Notes: generated by a model not told the origin, from the sequence alone. Counted from the stretch's first letter, positions 20,043-29,591 are shown. The stretch is DNA of 64,000 bases from Gammaproteobacteria bacterium (GCA_003250975.1 QKIY01000014.1:62001-126000); one strand, 5' to 3'. Made by a program: numbers and translations.

Positions 20043-20979
20043 TTAGGTTGTTCAGTTTGACCAGGCCTGAAAATAGTAAGCTCATGGGCTTGTTTAGATT
20101 TAAGCTATATGATTTTGTTGGAAAGGATATTCCGCCCCACTTCTCTTTATATTTCACCAATGATGGTTGGTCAGGGGGTGAGGTCATCATGTCAAATTGC
20201 TGCAGGCCTTTTTCCTGCGCCCAGTTAATGGCTTCATTCATCAACCCGTATGACGGGCAGTCTTTTCTGTAATTGTCATCACTCGCTCCATGAAGATAAT
20301 ATGCACTGTCATTGTGTATTATAATCACGATAAATCCTATTAAATTGTTATTCAACATGGACAAATAACATTTTATATTCTCGACATTCCTTCCATATTC
20401 CAATAGTTTCGAAAAATAGTTTTCACTGTATCTTATATTCCCCCTGTTTTTTCTTATTACACTGGCGTACAGGTTAAATATATCAGCGGCAAGCGAGCTA
20501 TCATATGATTCGACAATGTTAAATCCTGACCTTTTTGCTCGATTTATACTATATCGAACTGAAGATGATAATTTCTTTATATTCCATTCCTGCAGATTAT
20601 ATATAACAGTGTTAGGCAGTTCACTGACATTGTAATCATAATTTCCTGTTAGATGTATATCCTTGTCTGTGAACCTGAGTAAATGTATTTTCTTCCCGAG
20701 ATGTTGATTTAACAGTTCCTGGATAAGGTCATTATCTAGCGCACTACCGTCGATGTATGCTCCTTGCGGAAATGTTATATATCCTATTCTGAACAAGAAT
20801 ATCCTGAATATGTCTATAATAACGCCATTTCTATTATTTTTATCCCAAACATATACTGTATCCATATTGAATGAGTTTCTAAGAATATCATGCCACACAT
20901 GGCCGTGAAAAAAAGCGCCACTTTTACGGCATGCTTCCTGCCAATCTGGCGGCATTTCACTGGTAATCTGAAATTTCAT
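20035..20979 (-). CDS. FemAB/GNAT-like acyltransferase
   Basis: 314 residues. The C-terminal half carries a GNAT-like fold of the acetyltransf_6 / FemAB type: LSSSVRYSINRAKRSGFNIV, then YLHGASDDNYRKDCPSYGLM and NEAINWAQEKGLQQFDMMTS. Proteins of this type transfer an acyl or aminoacyl group to an amino group, for example in peptidoglycan bridges or on amino sugars. Being the last gene of the minus-strand glycan set, it could N-acylate the amino sugar predicted from the plus-strand genes; this is inference. It starts 10 nt after the GT4 stop. Confidence 0.75.
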   Translation of the reverse strand: MKFQITSEMPPDWQEACRKSGAFFHGHVWHDILRNSFNMDTVYVWDKNNRNGVIIDIFRIFLFRIGYITFPQGAYIDGSALDNDLIQELLNQHLGKKIHLLRFTDKDIHLTGNYDYNVSELPNTVIYNLQEWNIKKLSSSVRYSINRAKRSGFNIVESYDSSLAADIFNLYASVIRKNRGNIRYSENYFSKLLEYGRNVENIKCYLSMLNNNLIGFIVIIIHNDSAYYLHGASDDNYRKDCPSYGLMNEAINWAQEKGLQQFDMMTSPPDQPSLVKYKEKWGGISFPTKSYSLNLNKPMSLLFSGLVKLNNLIS

Positions 20980-20988
20980 TACAAATAA

Positions 20989-22119
20989 CTATTTCTCTAT
21001 AGCAGCAAGATAATTTATAACTGTAGACTTAATATCAAAACTATTCTTAATATCAGTAATACCATCATAATATTCATTTGGATTGCCAGATAACGCCATC
21101 CTTATCGCCTTGCTGAATGCCTTTGCGCTTATTGCATCCGCCAGAATTCCGCATTTTCTATCCCTTAGCAATTCAGGCAAGTCACCTGTCGGTGAAGCAA
21201 TTACAGGTGTGCCTGATTGCATAGCATCTGAAAATACCACAGGTATGCTTTCGATTCTTGATGGAATGAGTAAATAGTCTGCCCAATCCAGTAATTTAAT
21301 TGCTTCCTCCTTTGAAATGTAGCCTCCGAGTGTTACCGGCCTATTATTTTCATGCAATGCTGTGACAGCATCGTTCACATGAACTTCCAGTGGTCCACCC
21401 CCGTATATGCGTACCTCCCTTATCAGATCCCATTCCTGATCAGAAAGATCCCTCAGACTTTCAAGCAAAATGTCAATTCCCTTATTGCGATGCCATCTGC
21501 CTAAATATGCCAGGTTATATGGTGGTGCAGTATTCTTGTTTATCGGCCTCTCTCCACCGAATATTCTTGAACTTGGCATAAACATGCAATCATATCCACA
21601 TATATCACCTACATCTCTTGCCAATTGAAGACCATCCGCGAATCTCTGATCTGCTGTAGCAAGAATTTTATTCAATAGACTACCAACAATTGGTTTATCG
21701 CGCATGGACCAAATATCACTCCCAAGAGCCCAGACACTGTAACTAATGCCATAGGCATCCTTGAGCTTCATTGCCCAATATCCAGAAGGTATCGCCCATA
21801 ATGCCAATATATGATCTATCTTACCCTTCAATACGACATTGCTTGTAATTTTATACCCGGATTTAAGTGTTTTTATTATTGCTGACCACTGAAATGGATT
21901 AATTGGATTTAGAATTGACAAAGGTAATTTCGGTACAGCATATCTATAAATAGATATGTTTCCCATGGTTTCATGACAATTCTTATAATCGGGAGCAAAC
22001 AGGGTAACCTTCACGTGCTTCGAAATTTCCTGTGCAAAGTCATGGACAAATGAACCGGCTGCTTCTGAGCCCGGCACCCCTGAAGGAAATGATGTAGTGA
22101 TAATACCTAGATGACGCAT
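20989..22119 (-). CDS. Glycosyltransferase family 4
   Basis: 376-residue GT-B-fold enzyme. The N-terminal domain opens MRHLGIITTSFPSGVPGSEA. The C-terminal donor-binding domain shows NLAYLGRWHRNKGIDILLES and LLIPSRIESIPVVFSDAMQS, then GTPVIASPTGDLPELL, the typical GT4 nucleotide-sugar site (the second acid of the EX7E motif is Asp here). It would build part of a surface glycan from a nucleotide sugar at the cytoplasmic face. Its ATG shares one base with the methyltransferase stop (TAATG). Confidence 0.9.
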   Translation of the reverse strand: MRHLGIITTSFPSGVPGSEAAGSFVHDFAQEISKHVKVTLFAPDYKNCHETMGNISIYRYAVPKLPLSILNPINPFQWSAIIKTLKSGYKITSNVVLKGKIDHILALWAIPSGYWAMKLKDAYGISYSVWALGSDIWSMRDKPIVGSLLNKILATADQRFADGLQLARDVGDICGYDCMFMPSSRIFGGERPINKNTAPPYNLAYLGRWHRNKGIDILLESLRDLSDQEWDLIREVRIYGGGPLEVHVNDAVTALHENNRPVTLGGYISKEEAIKLLDWADYLLIPSRIESIPVVFSDAMQSGTPVIASPTGDLPELLRDRKCGILADAISAKAFSKAIRMALSGNPNEYYDGITDIKNSFDIKSTVINYLAAIEK

Positions 22120-22844
22120 TATTTTTTAATTGCAATAACGCGATAGCCCCAGGGCATAAAATCATCTTTCGGGCTTACAATAGATCCAAGTAATGCAACA
22201 ATATTACAGATAAATACAATAATAGGATATACAGGAATTAATATCATAAGTGGATTTTTTTTCTTGATGCTGTTAAGCAGAATTTTCCCTAATGATAAAT
22301 TGAACATAAGCATTGAGGTATCAAAAGGTTGTCCCTGAGAATAAAATTTTACTATGTTAAACCCGTGCTTCTCCAGTGTGTTCTCCAAACCGAATATTGT
22401 CCATCTTTTGAAATCGAGTGGTGAATCATGTATTGGATATATAAATGGTACCTGCAAGAGGAAAGTGCCCTGTTTACGCAAAACCCTCGATATTTCATCA
22501 AGACATTTATCTGAATCAGGAATGTGCTCTAATACATCAAGCAGTAATACTGCATCCATGCTGCCATTGGCCATAGGGATTTGTGTGGCATTTGCATAAA
22601 TATCAGGTGATGAATGGTACCAGTCAACAGATGTATAATAATAATCAAGCCCTATATATTCCACATCTTGACTTAGATAATTTTTCACTTCACTTTGTCC
22701 ACAACCTATGTCCAGGACTTTCCCTTTTAAATACATACCAAGATTGCCAATACTCTCGTAATTATTCCTGAATACTATCCATTGTGGGTGAAATGGTGTT
22801 TTAGCAAGGAATTTCCTGAAGAAATGAATTATTCTTTTTTCCAT
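22119..22844 (-). CDS. Class I SAM-dependent methyltransferase with C-terminal membrane segment
   Basis: 241 residues. The SAM-binding motif is KGKVLDIGCGQSEVKNYLSQ near residue 40, followed by DAVLLLDVLEHIPDSDKCLD and VLRKQGTFLLQVPFIYPIHD. The C-terminus has a hydrophobic stretch (MILIPVYPIIVFICNIVALL) that probably tethers it to the membrane. The substrate is unknown; the neighbours suggest a sugar or lipid-linked sugar. It starts 9 nt after the GT2 stop. Confidence 0.85.
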   Translation of the reverse strand: MEKRIIHFFRKFLAKTPFHPQWIVFRNNYESIGNLGMYLKGKVLDIGCGQSEVKNYLSQDVEYIGLDYYYTSVDWYHSSPDIYANATQIPMANGSMDAVLLLDVLEHIPDSDKCLDEISRVLRKQGTFLLQVPFIYPIHDSPLDFKRWTIFGLENTLEKHGFNIVKFYSQGQPFDTSMLMFNLSLGKILLNSIKKKNPLMILIPVYPIIVFICNIVALLGSIVSPKDDFMPWGYRVIAIKK

Positions 22845-22853
22845 TTACTATAT

Positions 22854-23744
22854 TTACTCATCCTTTTGAACATTTATTTCTTCAATATCCTTATAATGCA
22901 GGGATGATACAAATTCTGCCATGATGCCCATTAAAAATATTATGATTGATGCGAGAATAATCAATGCGCTCATGTTTGTAAAACGGCCATAGAAAAAATA
23001 AGTATAAATGTAGTAGCAGATCCCTGTAGCAAATAACAACGCACTAATAGGTAAAAATAATCTCATGGGAGAAAAAAGTGCGCCAATTTTCAGAATGATG
23101 ATAAAGAATCTCACGCCATCTTTTAGTATTTTAATATGGCTTTTGCCCTCCCTGTCACCTGCCTTGATATTTACGTATCCCACTGGCAGGCCGGATCTGA
23201 AAAAAGCCATTGTGCTTGTAGTAGGGTAGGAAAATCCATTTGGCAATAAATAAAGAAACTTAATAAATTCATCTCTTCTGGCAAGCCTAAAACCTGATGT
23301 AAGGTCTTCTATCTTATAACCCGTCATGAATGATGCCAGGTTATTGTATATTTGATTGGCTAGGCGCCTTGATAGTGATGCATGACTGTCCAATGTTCTG
23401 GCACCAACCACCATTTGATATCCTTGATCAAGTTTATCCAGCATTAATTCGATATCATCCGGATCATGCTGTCCATCTGCATCCATAAATACCAGAATTT
23501 CATTTCTGGCAGCACGTGCGCCTGATTTTATGGCAGCGCCATTACCCATGCTGTATGGATGGGATATTACTTTTACATTATGGTTATGACATACATCTAC
23601 TGTATCATCATCTGATCCGTCATTAACAACAATTATTTCAGCTGCTGAATACTTTGATTTAAGTATTGGCAATAATCTAGTAAGTCCCTCACGCTCATTC
23701 TTTGCTGGAATTATAATGCTCAAGCTGTGTTTGATTGTATCCAT
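22854..23744 (-). CDS. Glycosyltransferase family 2, polyprenyl-phosphate sugar synthase-like
   Basis: 296-residue GT-A enzyme with SLSIIIPAKNEREGLTRLLP at the N-terminus, AAEIIVVNDGSDDDTVDVCH, the metal-binding VFMDADGQHDPDDIELM, and YKIEDLTSGFRLARRDEFIK. Two membrane helices close the protein (LFLPISALLFATGICYYIYT and MSALIILASIIIFLMGIM). This layout resembles enzymes such as GtrB, ArnC and DPM synthase that put a sugar on undecaprenyl phosphate. The ATG at 23744 overlaps the upstream stop by one base (TGATG); a TTG one codon earlier is also in frame. It could make the lipid donor for the three adjacent GT-C-like proteins. Confidence 0.88.
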   Translation of the reverse strand: MDTIKHSLSIIIPAKNEREGLTRLLPILKSKYSAAEIIVVNDGSDDDTVDVCHNHNVKVISHPYSMGNGAAIKSGARAARNEILVFMDADGQHDPDDIELMLDKLDQGYQMVVGARTLDSHASLSRRLANQIYNNLASFMTGYKIEDLTSGFRLARRDEFIKFLYLLPNGFSYPTTSTMAFFRSGLPVGYVNIKAGDREGKSHIKILKDGVRFFIIILKIGALFSPMRLFLPISALLFATGICYYIYTYFFYGRFTNMSALIILASIIIFLMGIMAEFVSSLHYKDIEEINVQKDE

Positions 23745-25621
23745 CAATAATCACCTGAATTATTTTCTTTTATAAGTAATTTTTCAAATCCTACTATATC
23801 CTGATTGAAATTGATTGTATAAGGTTCGGGAATATTCCTGACCTGTTTTAGATAGTCTAAGGCTCTGTCAATGTCATCAGTTTTATAGGACAAATTAATG
23901 GCCATTAGCAACGGTATTGGATCATTATGATATCGTTGATGTGCCAGCTCAAATGCCTTGAGGGCTTCCGTATGTCTCCCGTCATCCCATAGATGATATC
24001 CTTTATATACCAGTAGCTTGTGTTCCTCAAAATCATTTTGTATTCGTTGTGCAAGGGCCCTATCAATAAGCTGTATAAATGCCTGATTGTCATACTCACA
24101 TCTTCCTTTTAAGCCTGCATTTGAAAGATTTCCTAATGCAATTATTGAATCAGATATAATCGGTCTATTAATTTTATCAGCAACTCTAATTATAGAATCA
24201 CTCTCGAGTTCTCCATCTGCAATACACATGACCTCAAGTCTTTGTATATCGGCTCTCAAATCACCAATAGTCATTAGCATGGTTTCGGCCTCATGATACA
24301 TCTCTTGTTCCGTAAGATATTTTGCCATAAAGCTTCGAAGGCGTTTTGATTCAGGATGTACGGAATACATATACTCAAACAACATGGGCCATGTTGACCA
24401 GCGCATTGTCATGTTAAAAGTGAGTACCGCAAGTATCAAAGATATACAAAGTAACAGGGTGATAGATTTTATTGATTGAAAACTGGATAGTGCCAGCACA
24501 ATGGCAATTATCATTCCAGCAGATGGTAGATAGTTTCTGTGTTCGAACATTAATTCAAGGGGAACTATTGTTGATTCCATCAGGTGGCCTGCGAAAAAAA
24601 ACAAGACGCCGAAAGACAGCATTTTATCCACCCTTCTTGCAAAACAGGAGAAAAATATCAATATAAATATGAAAATGATGCTCGAGAATGTGGTCAATGG
24701 CTGGAAAATAGTTGTAGAAATCTGAAGGTCATCATGCATGAATCCCATTAATTGTTGCATGGGTACTAACAATAGGAACAGGTATCTGACAATAACCCTT
24801 GATTGGGTTAATAACCTTTCATAGAGAGTGAAATCACGTATTTCGTATCCGGAAAGAACAATCGAATTAAACTTAATGAAGAAAACCACCAAACCGATTA
24901 TGAAAAATGAAAGGTAAAACCATATAAGAGCCTTGTCATTCTCCCCCCCACGTCCAGATTTGAAATGAAAAATAAATGCTTCAAGCAATAATGTAAATAT
25001 TGGGAAAAGCAATGCATTTTCTTTTGATAGTGCGCCTAATGGCATCAGAACAAGGAATGATATAAATATATGGGTGTAACCATTACCTCCCGATTGTTGA
25101 TTGCGTCTTCCATAAACATAAAGTACTAGTGCAGACAGAACAAAAAATGCCGATAGTATCGTCATTCGTTGAACAATATAAAGTACGGTACTTACCTGCA
25201 AAGGGTGTAACAACCAAATACCTGCAATTAATGCAGAAAGTAAATAATTATATTTTCTGTTTGAAAGCAATAAATTACAGAATACAAATAATAATAAGCC
25301 ATTAAATATATGAAGGATAAGGCTAGTCAGTTTCCAGTAAAAAATGTTTTCGCCATTTACGATTGCATTAATAATAAAGGTGGAAAAAGCTACTGGCCTG
25401 TTCATCTCTAACAGATAGCGTTGAATATTTAACAATACTACTGACGGGTTCGCTTCTATTTTAAATAGCGGATTAAGGTTATTAAAATCATCAAATACCA
25501 GCGGGCCTTGCAATCCATTCCAGTAGATAATAATACAAAGAATTAAAAAAAATATTACAAGGCCAACACTAAACGACAGTTGCGTCCTTTGTAATATATT
25601 TTCGAGTCTTGCGAATATCAT
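23744..25621 (-). CDS. TMTC-like GT-C membrane glycosyltransferase with TPRs, paralogue 3 of 3
   Basis: 625 residues: about twelve membrane helices, then a soluble TPR-like C-terminal third. Landmarks in order: an acidic pair in the first loop (LVFDDFNNL), RPVAFSTFI, KLTSLILHIFNG, WLLHPLQVSTVLYIVQRMT, SKENALLFPIFTLLLEAF, RDFTLYERLLTQSRVI, and HLMESTIVPLELMFEHRNYL. Repeats near the C-terminus include KGYHLWDDGRHTEALKAFEL and AINLSYKTDDIDRALDYLKQ. The same plan (GT-C core plus TPR, DD motif, RP..LT and HP... motifs) is known from eukaryotic TMTC O-mannosyltransferases. It overlaps paralogue 2 by four bases (ATGA). The protein target, probably the pilin, is inference; an oligosaccharide polymerase or ligase role is the main alternative. 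Confidence 0.72.
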   Translation of the reverse strand: MIFARLENILQRTQLSFSVGLVIFFLILCIIIYWNGLQGPLVFDDFNNLNPLFKIEANPSVVLLNIQRYLLEMNRPVAFSTFIINAIVNGENIFYWKLTSLILHIFNGLLLFVFCNLLLSNRKYNYLLSALIAGIWLLHPLQVSTVLYIVQRMTILSAFFVLSALVLYVYGRRNQQSGGNGYTHIFISFLVLMPLGALSKENALLFPIFTLLLEAFIFHFKSGRGGENDKALIWFYLSFFIIGLVVFFIKFNSIVLSGYEIRDFTLYERLLTQSRVIVRYLFLLLVPMQQLMGFMHDDLQISTTIFQPLTTFSSIIFIFILIFFSCFARRVDKMLSFGVLFFFAGHLMESTIVPLELMFEHRNYLPSAGMIIAIVLALSSFQSIKSITLLLCISLILAVLTFNMTMRWSTWPMLFEYMYSVHPESKRLRSFMAKYLTEQEMYHEAETMLMTIGDLRADIQRLEVMCIADGELESDSIIRVADKINRPIISDSIIALGNLSNAGLKGRCEYDNQAFIQLIDRALAQRIQNDFEEHKLLVYKGYHLWDDGRHTEALKAFELAHQRYHNDPIPLLMAINLSYKTDDIDRALDYLKQVRNIPEPYTINFNQDIVGFEKLLIKENNSGDY

Positions 25622-27552
25622 AGATTATCAAGTAGTATTTCAAGATTGCTTAAATCATCAGTAAACCGGTCAGCATCCCTAGCGTTTCTGATCTCAACAA
25701 GCTCCGACTTTGCCTCTTCAATTCTGCCAAAATCAATTAGAAGGCTGGCTAGGATTACTCTTAATGGTACATATTCCGGTTCCCTTAATAGTCCTTTCTC
25801 CGCAAATTCAAAGGCAATTTTTTTCTGGCCCAATGCTATATAATAATTGCAGATTTCAAGATATAGGAGATTCGAGCGGTTTCCTGAAAGTTTAGTATTA
25901 TCAGCAATTGCATAAAGAAGAGGATCTATGATTCCTTCCTCAATCACACACTCATTTCTCAGCTTACATCGCAATAAGGCTATTAGAGAACTACTACCGG
26001 TAGTGGTTATCACATTATTACGCAAGACTGTTTCCAATGAACTGATAACAGACATATCAATTGCCGAGTTGTTAGATGATTCCAGGATTAGCAAACCTGT
26101 CATTGCTTCAATTTTTCCAGGATCGAGAGTGATCGCGCGTCTGAAATGATAATCGGCACTCTCGTACACTTTTTTCCTATTAATTAGTTCATTCGTGTCA
26201 AGCTTACTCGCATAAAATCGTCCGATTTCATAATTTATGTTGGAGGATTCAGGATTATGCTCTAGTTCATAAAAATTCAACAATTCAGTATTGTGCCATT
26301 GCTTTATCTTTATATATGTACTAAAGGCAAGCACCCCAATCAATAAAAACAGCAATAACTTCCTTGCATTAATTGTGCGAGGGGAAATGACTGGATCCAG
26401 CATATAGAAAGACAGGATAAAAAGCAGGCCCATACCGGGTAGGTAATTTCTGTGCTCAAATGCAATATGCAACGGTAGGATTGTTGATTCAATACTATGA
26501 CCGATCAGGAAAAAAAGAATACCGAATGATAATACCTTGTTTGTTTTTCTGTAAAAGATTGCGATAAAGACAAGCGCCAATATTCCTACTATGGCCAGCA
26601 GGGTTGATGGAGGGCTTATCCATCCACTTGATAAGTCAAAAGAATCATGATGCATGGATAATTGTTGTATATCTGGTATCAATATCATATAGATATAAAA
26701 CCAGATAACCCTGAATTCCGTGAATATCCTCTGCATGAGAGTGAAATCCCTTTGCTGATAGCCGGCAAGAAATAATTCAGGGGAAACAAGAAGTACAAAT
26801 ATTATTAATAAGAATGGCAACCCTATAAAAAATATATACAGTACGGATAGAAAGCGCTTGTTACTTAAGCCAAGTGCGCTAAATCTGAAAAATATGAGTT
26901 CGATCATTCCAGCGTATATATAAAAAAGGGCGCCGTTCTCCTTTGACAAGACAGCCAGTAACCCGCAGATAAGAAATCCACTAACTATTTGAAGCCTACC
27001 TCCATTACCAGCCTGTATTTTTTCTCTTCCATATATAAAAAACGCAAGCCCTGCCAGGGTAAAAAGTGCAGATAGTTCATTCATTCGCTGCACAACATAT
27101 GCCACACTGCTTATATTGATAGGATGGAAAAGCCAAATTGTTGTGGTAGCCAATGAGATGGCTTTGATAATTTGCCAGCTTTCACCGGTAAAAGCACCTA
27201 GGGCAAGAAGTTTTCGGGTTAATACATAAACCAGTACTCCGTTAAGCAAATGGATAAGTATGTTTACTAATTTATAATAAAAGGCATCAAGCCCTGCGAA
27301 ATAATAGTTGAGACTGAAAGACAACATACTAACTGGCCTTCCCAAAGGACCACTTTCACCTGATTTAATAGCAGCGATTAGTTGATCTGCCGACAGCGAG
27401 TGAATTTGTATCGAGCTATTATTAACAATATTAGGATAGTCATCGTATATGAAGCCACCGAGGCTGGATGGGAAATAAATAATGAAACAACACAATATAA
27501 TTATGCCCAGATAGATAAATTCCCTGCTGGCGATTCTGTTTTGTGGTTCCAT
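25618..27552 (-). CDS. TMTC-like GT-C membrane glycosyltransferase with TPRs, paralogue 2 of 3
   Basis: 644 residues with the same layout as its two neighbours: FIYDDYPNIVNNSSIQ in loop one, GRPVSMLSFSLNYYFAGLDA, KLVNILIHLLNGVLVYVLTR, WLFHPINISSVAYVVQRMNE, SKENGALFYIYAGMIELIFF, RDFTLMQRIFTEFRVIWFYI and HSIESTILPLHIAFEHRNYL. The C-terminal region has TPR-like helices, including AIADNTKLSGNRSNLLYLEI and GLLREPEYVPLRVILASLLI. Identity to the siblings is modest outside these landmarks, so the copies are old or fast-diverging. No clear ribosome binding site precedes its ATG; it starts 22 nt after paralogue 1. Function assigned as for paralogue 3. Confidence 0.72.
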   Translation of the reverse strand: MEPQNRIASREFIYLGIIILCCFIIYFPSSLGGFIYDDYPNIVNNSSIQIHSLSADQLIAAIKSGESGPLGRPVSMLSFSLNYYFAGLDAFYYKLVNILIHLLNGVLVYVLTRKLLALGAFTGESWQIIKAISLATTTIWLFHPINISSVAYVVQRMNELSALFTLAGLAFFIYGREKIQAGNGGRLQIVSGFLICGLLAVLSKENGALFYIYAGMIELIFFRFSALGLSNKRFLSVLYIFFIGLPFLLIIFVLLVSPELFLAGYQQRDFTLMQRIFTEFRVIWFYIYMILIPDIQQLSMHHDSFDLSSGWISPPSTLLAIVGILALVFIAIFYRKTNKVLSFGILFFLIGHSIESTILPLHIAFEHRNYLPGMGLLFILSFYMLDPVISPRTINARKLLLFLLIGVLAFSTYIKIKQWHNTELLNFYELEHNPESSNINYEIGRFYASKLDTNELINRKKVYESADYHFRRAITLDPGKIEAMTGLLILESSNNSAIDMSVISSLETVLRNNVITTTGSSSLIALLRCKLRNECVIEEGIIDPLLYAIADNTKLSGNRSNLLYLEICNYYIALGQKKIAFEFAEKGLLREPEYVPLRVILASLLIDFGRIEEAKSELVEIRNARDADRFTDDLSNLEILLDNL

Positions 27553-27574
27553 TATTTAATATATAATTAAACAA

Positions 27575-29464
27575 TTATTGCGATTGGAGTTCTTCCAGCT
27601 TGTCTTCATAATAGGTAATGAATTTTCTATAAGCCAGTTTTACGGTTGGTTTGTTACTGTACTTTTCATTGAAGTCCTTTATTGCTTCTTCCGCAGCTTT
27701 TAATCGGTTTGTTTCTATTAATAATTTTATTTTTAATATATATCTTTGAGGAGACTGTTTTTCTTCAAGTGCGCGAGTGGCATTATTCAAGGCCACTTCT
27801 GCTTCCCCAATATGTCCGTTAAGTAGCGCCGAAATTTCGTACAATTGCGCAAAATGAGTCTTGTATGATGGATTTTTTGCAAGCAAAAGCACGAACCGAA
27901 TTAAGGCGTAAATATTAATTTTTTTACACTTGCCAGATTTAATCTTACTTACCATTCTATCGAGTTCAACAACGGGTGCCCCGCCATACCATTTGGCTTG
28001 CGCGGCCTTTTGATACAGTAACTTCCACTGTTGTTCATCTATTTTCTGATCCATTAAACATGACTTGATACTGATTTTTTTGAAATATGGGTAGATATCA
28101 TCCGGATAAATATTCTCTATCAATGCAAAGGTCGATAGTGCCTTTTCATAGTTTTTAAATGACAAATAAATATGTCCAACTTCAGATATTGCGCGAACAG
28201 ATTCAGGGGAACGCCGTTGCCATTCAATGGCCTGATCTACCGGCCTGGACCACAGATTAATCTCACTCATTGTCACCCATGATGTTATGATGTAAAAAAT
28301 TGCAATTAGTAAATCTGGCAATAGTTTCGAAGTGAAATATCGTCTGATGAGCAAGAGACACCATATTAGAAGAAACAGTATTCCAATCGAGGCAAGATAA
28401 TTTCTATGTTCAAAATATAATTCAAGGTTCAGATAGGTCGACTCAAGCAAATGTGCGCCCAAGAACCAAAGTATGGTGAATGAAATCACCGGTAAACTTT
28501 TTCTGCAGGCAATACTCATGATGAGAGCCAACATCAGGAATGCAATGGAATAAAGTGTCACCAGGGGTGACAATAAACCATGTGATACTGGAAAGTTATC
28601 ATGGAATAGACTGAATGCCGATGGGTGCGGTAAAAGGATATGCTTGAGATATATGACTAGGATTCTTGCTTCAGTCATCAATCTTTCTGACATGGTAAAT
28701 GATCTGATCGAATATTTTTCCATAACATCATCTAAGCCAATGGCCAGATAGACTATTACAGCTAAAACCGGAAGGAATAAACACAAGCCTGACCAAATTT
28801 TCCATTGATTTGGGCGTTTGACGTCTGCAAACAATGTAAACTCAATACATAAAACAAACACCGGTAGCAGAATACCGTTTTCCTTACTGAATACTGCCAG
28901 CACCAAGAAACAACTGAAGACAACACCACCTCCTATCATCCTCTTTACCGTTACCTCAGTATTCCCCGGATGCCAGAGTCGAAGGTAGGTATACACACCG
29001 GCGAGTGTAAAGAAACTGGCAAGCAAGGTCATACGCTGTACTACATAGAGAACAGTGTTTACGTGGATCGGGTGAACCAGCCATATGGCTGCAACCATCA
29101 AGGCGAATGTTTTTGCCCGCGCTTTTTCTATTCCTGTAAACCCGGACAGCAAGAGGCAACTGGCATAGATCAAAACTCCGTTAAGGAGATGTATGATCAC
29201 GTTAACCAGTTTGAAGGCCTGTGGATTATTAGGCCAATATGCGTGCTGAAAAGCAAAACTCAGCAACGAGACTGGGCGACCGGACGGCCCCGAATTATTT
29301 GTTAATATATAGTAAAGATATCCCCTTTGATTGACATCCTCCAACAACACGAGATTTGAAAAATCATCAAGAAGAAAACGGCTGTTCAGACCGGTAGCAT
29401 ATGCGCTACCAATCAGGAAGATAATCACAAGTAATGGCCAGTGCTGATAAATCCTGATATTCAA
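27575..29464 (-). CDS. TMTC-like GT-C membrane glycosyltransferase with TPRs, paralogue 1 of 3
   Basis: About 629 residues; nearest to pilA. Landmarks: SRFLLDDFSNLVLLEDVNQR, SGPSGRPVSLLSFAFQ, KLVNVIIHLLNGVLIYASCL, WLVHPIHVNTVLYVVQRMTL, FSKENGILLPVFVLCIEFTL, RSFTMSERLMTEARILVIYL and HLLESTYLNLELYFEHRNYL, then C-terminal helical repeats (GHIYLSFKNYEKALSTFALI). The frame extends to TTG 29500 inside the pilA terminator; TTG 29464 is the likelier start, 12 nt after a strong GGGGGAGG. A four-codon ORF ends exactly on this TTG (see findings). Lying just behind the pilin gene, it is the best candidate for a pilin-modifying enzyme; this is inference. Confidence 0.7.
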   Translation of the reverse strand: MNIRIYQHWPLLVIIFLIGSAYATGLNSRFLLDDFSNLVLLEDVNQRGYLYYILTNNSGPSGRPVSLLSFAFQHAYWPNNPQAFKLVNVIIHLLNGVLIYASCLLLSGFTGIEKARAKTFALMVAAIWLVHPIHVNTVLYVVQRMTLLASFFTLAGVYTYLRLWHPGNTEVTVKRMIGGGVVFSCFLVLAVFSKENGILLPVFVLCIEFTLFADVKRPNQWKIWSGLCLFLPVLAVIVYLAIGLDDVMEKYSIRSFTMSERLMTEARILVIYLKHILLPHPSAFSLFHDNFPVSHGLLSPLVTLYSIAFLMLALIMSIACRKSLPVISFTILWFLGAHLLESTYLNLELYFEHRNYLASIGILFLLIWCLLLIRRYFTSKLLPDLLIAIFYIITSWVTMSEINLWSRPVDQAIEWQRRSPESVRAISEVGHIYLSFKNYEKALSTFALIENIYPDDIYPYFKKISIKSCLMDQKIDEQQWKLLYQKAAQAKWYGGAPVVELDRMVSKIKSGKCKKINIYALIRFVLLLAKNPSYKTHFAQLYEISALLNGHIGEAEVALNNATRALEEKQSPQRYILKIKLLIETNRLKAAEEAIKDFNEKYSNKPTVKLAYRKFITYYEDKLEELQSQ

Positions 29465-29501
29465 GATATGTACATTCCTCCCCCTATTTCTAATGCACAA
29501 A

Positions 29502-29531
29502 AATAAAGGCCGCCTGATGGCGGCCTTTATT
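29502..29531 (-). terminator. Rho-independent terminator behind pilA
   Basis: A perfect 13-bp stem with a 4-nt loop (29502-29514 pairs with 29519-29531; core AAGGCCGCC / GGCGGCCTT) is followed on the minus strand by TTTATTTTT. It lies about 60 nt after the pilA stop and directly before the first GT-C-like gene, so expression of that gene set would depend on read-through or its own promoter. Confidence 0.9.
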
Positions 29532-29591
29532 ATTACTCTTTTCAGGGATGATTACAGTCTATACTAAACCAACCCTGTGACTGTCGGATGA

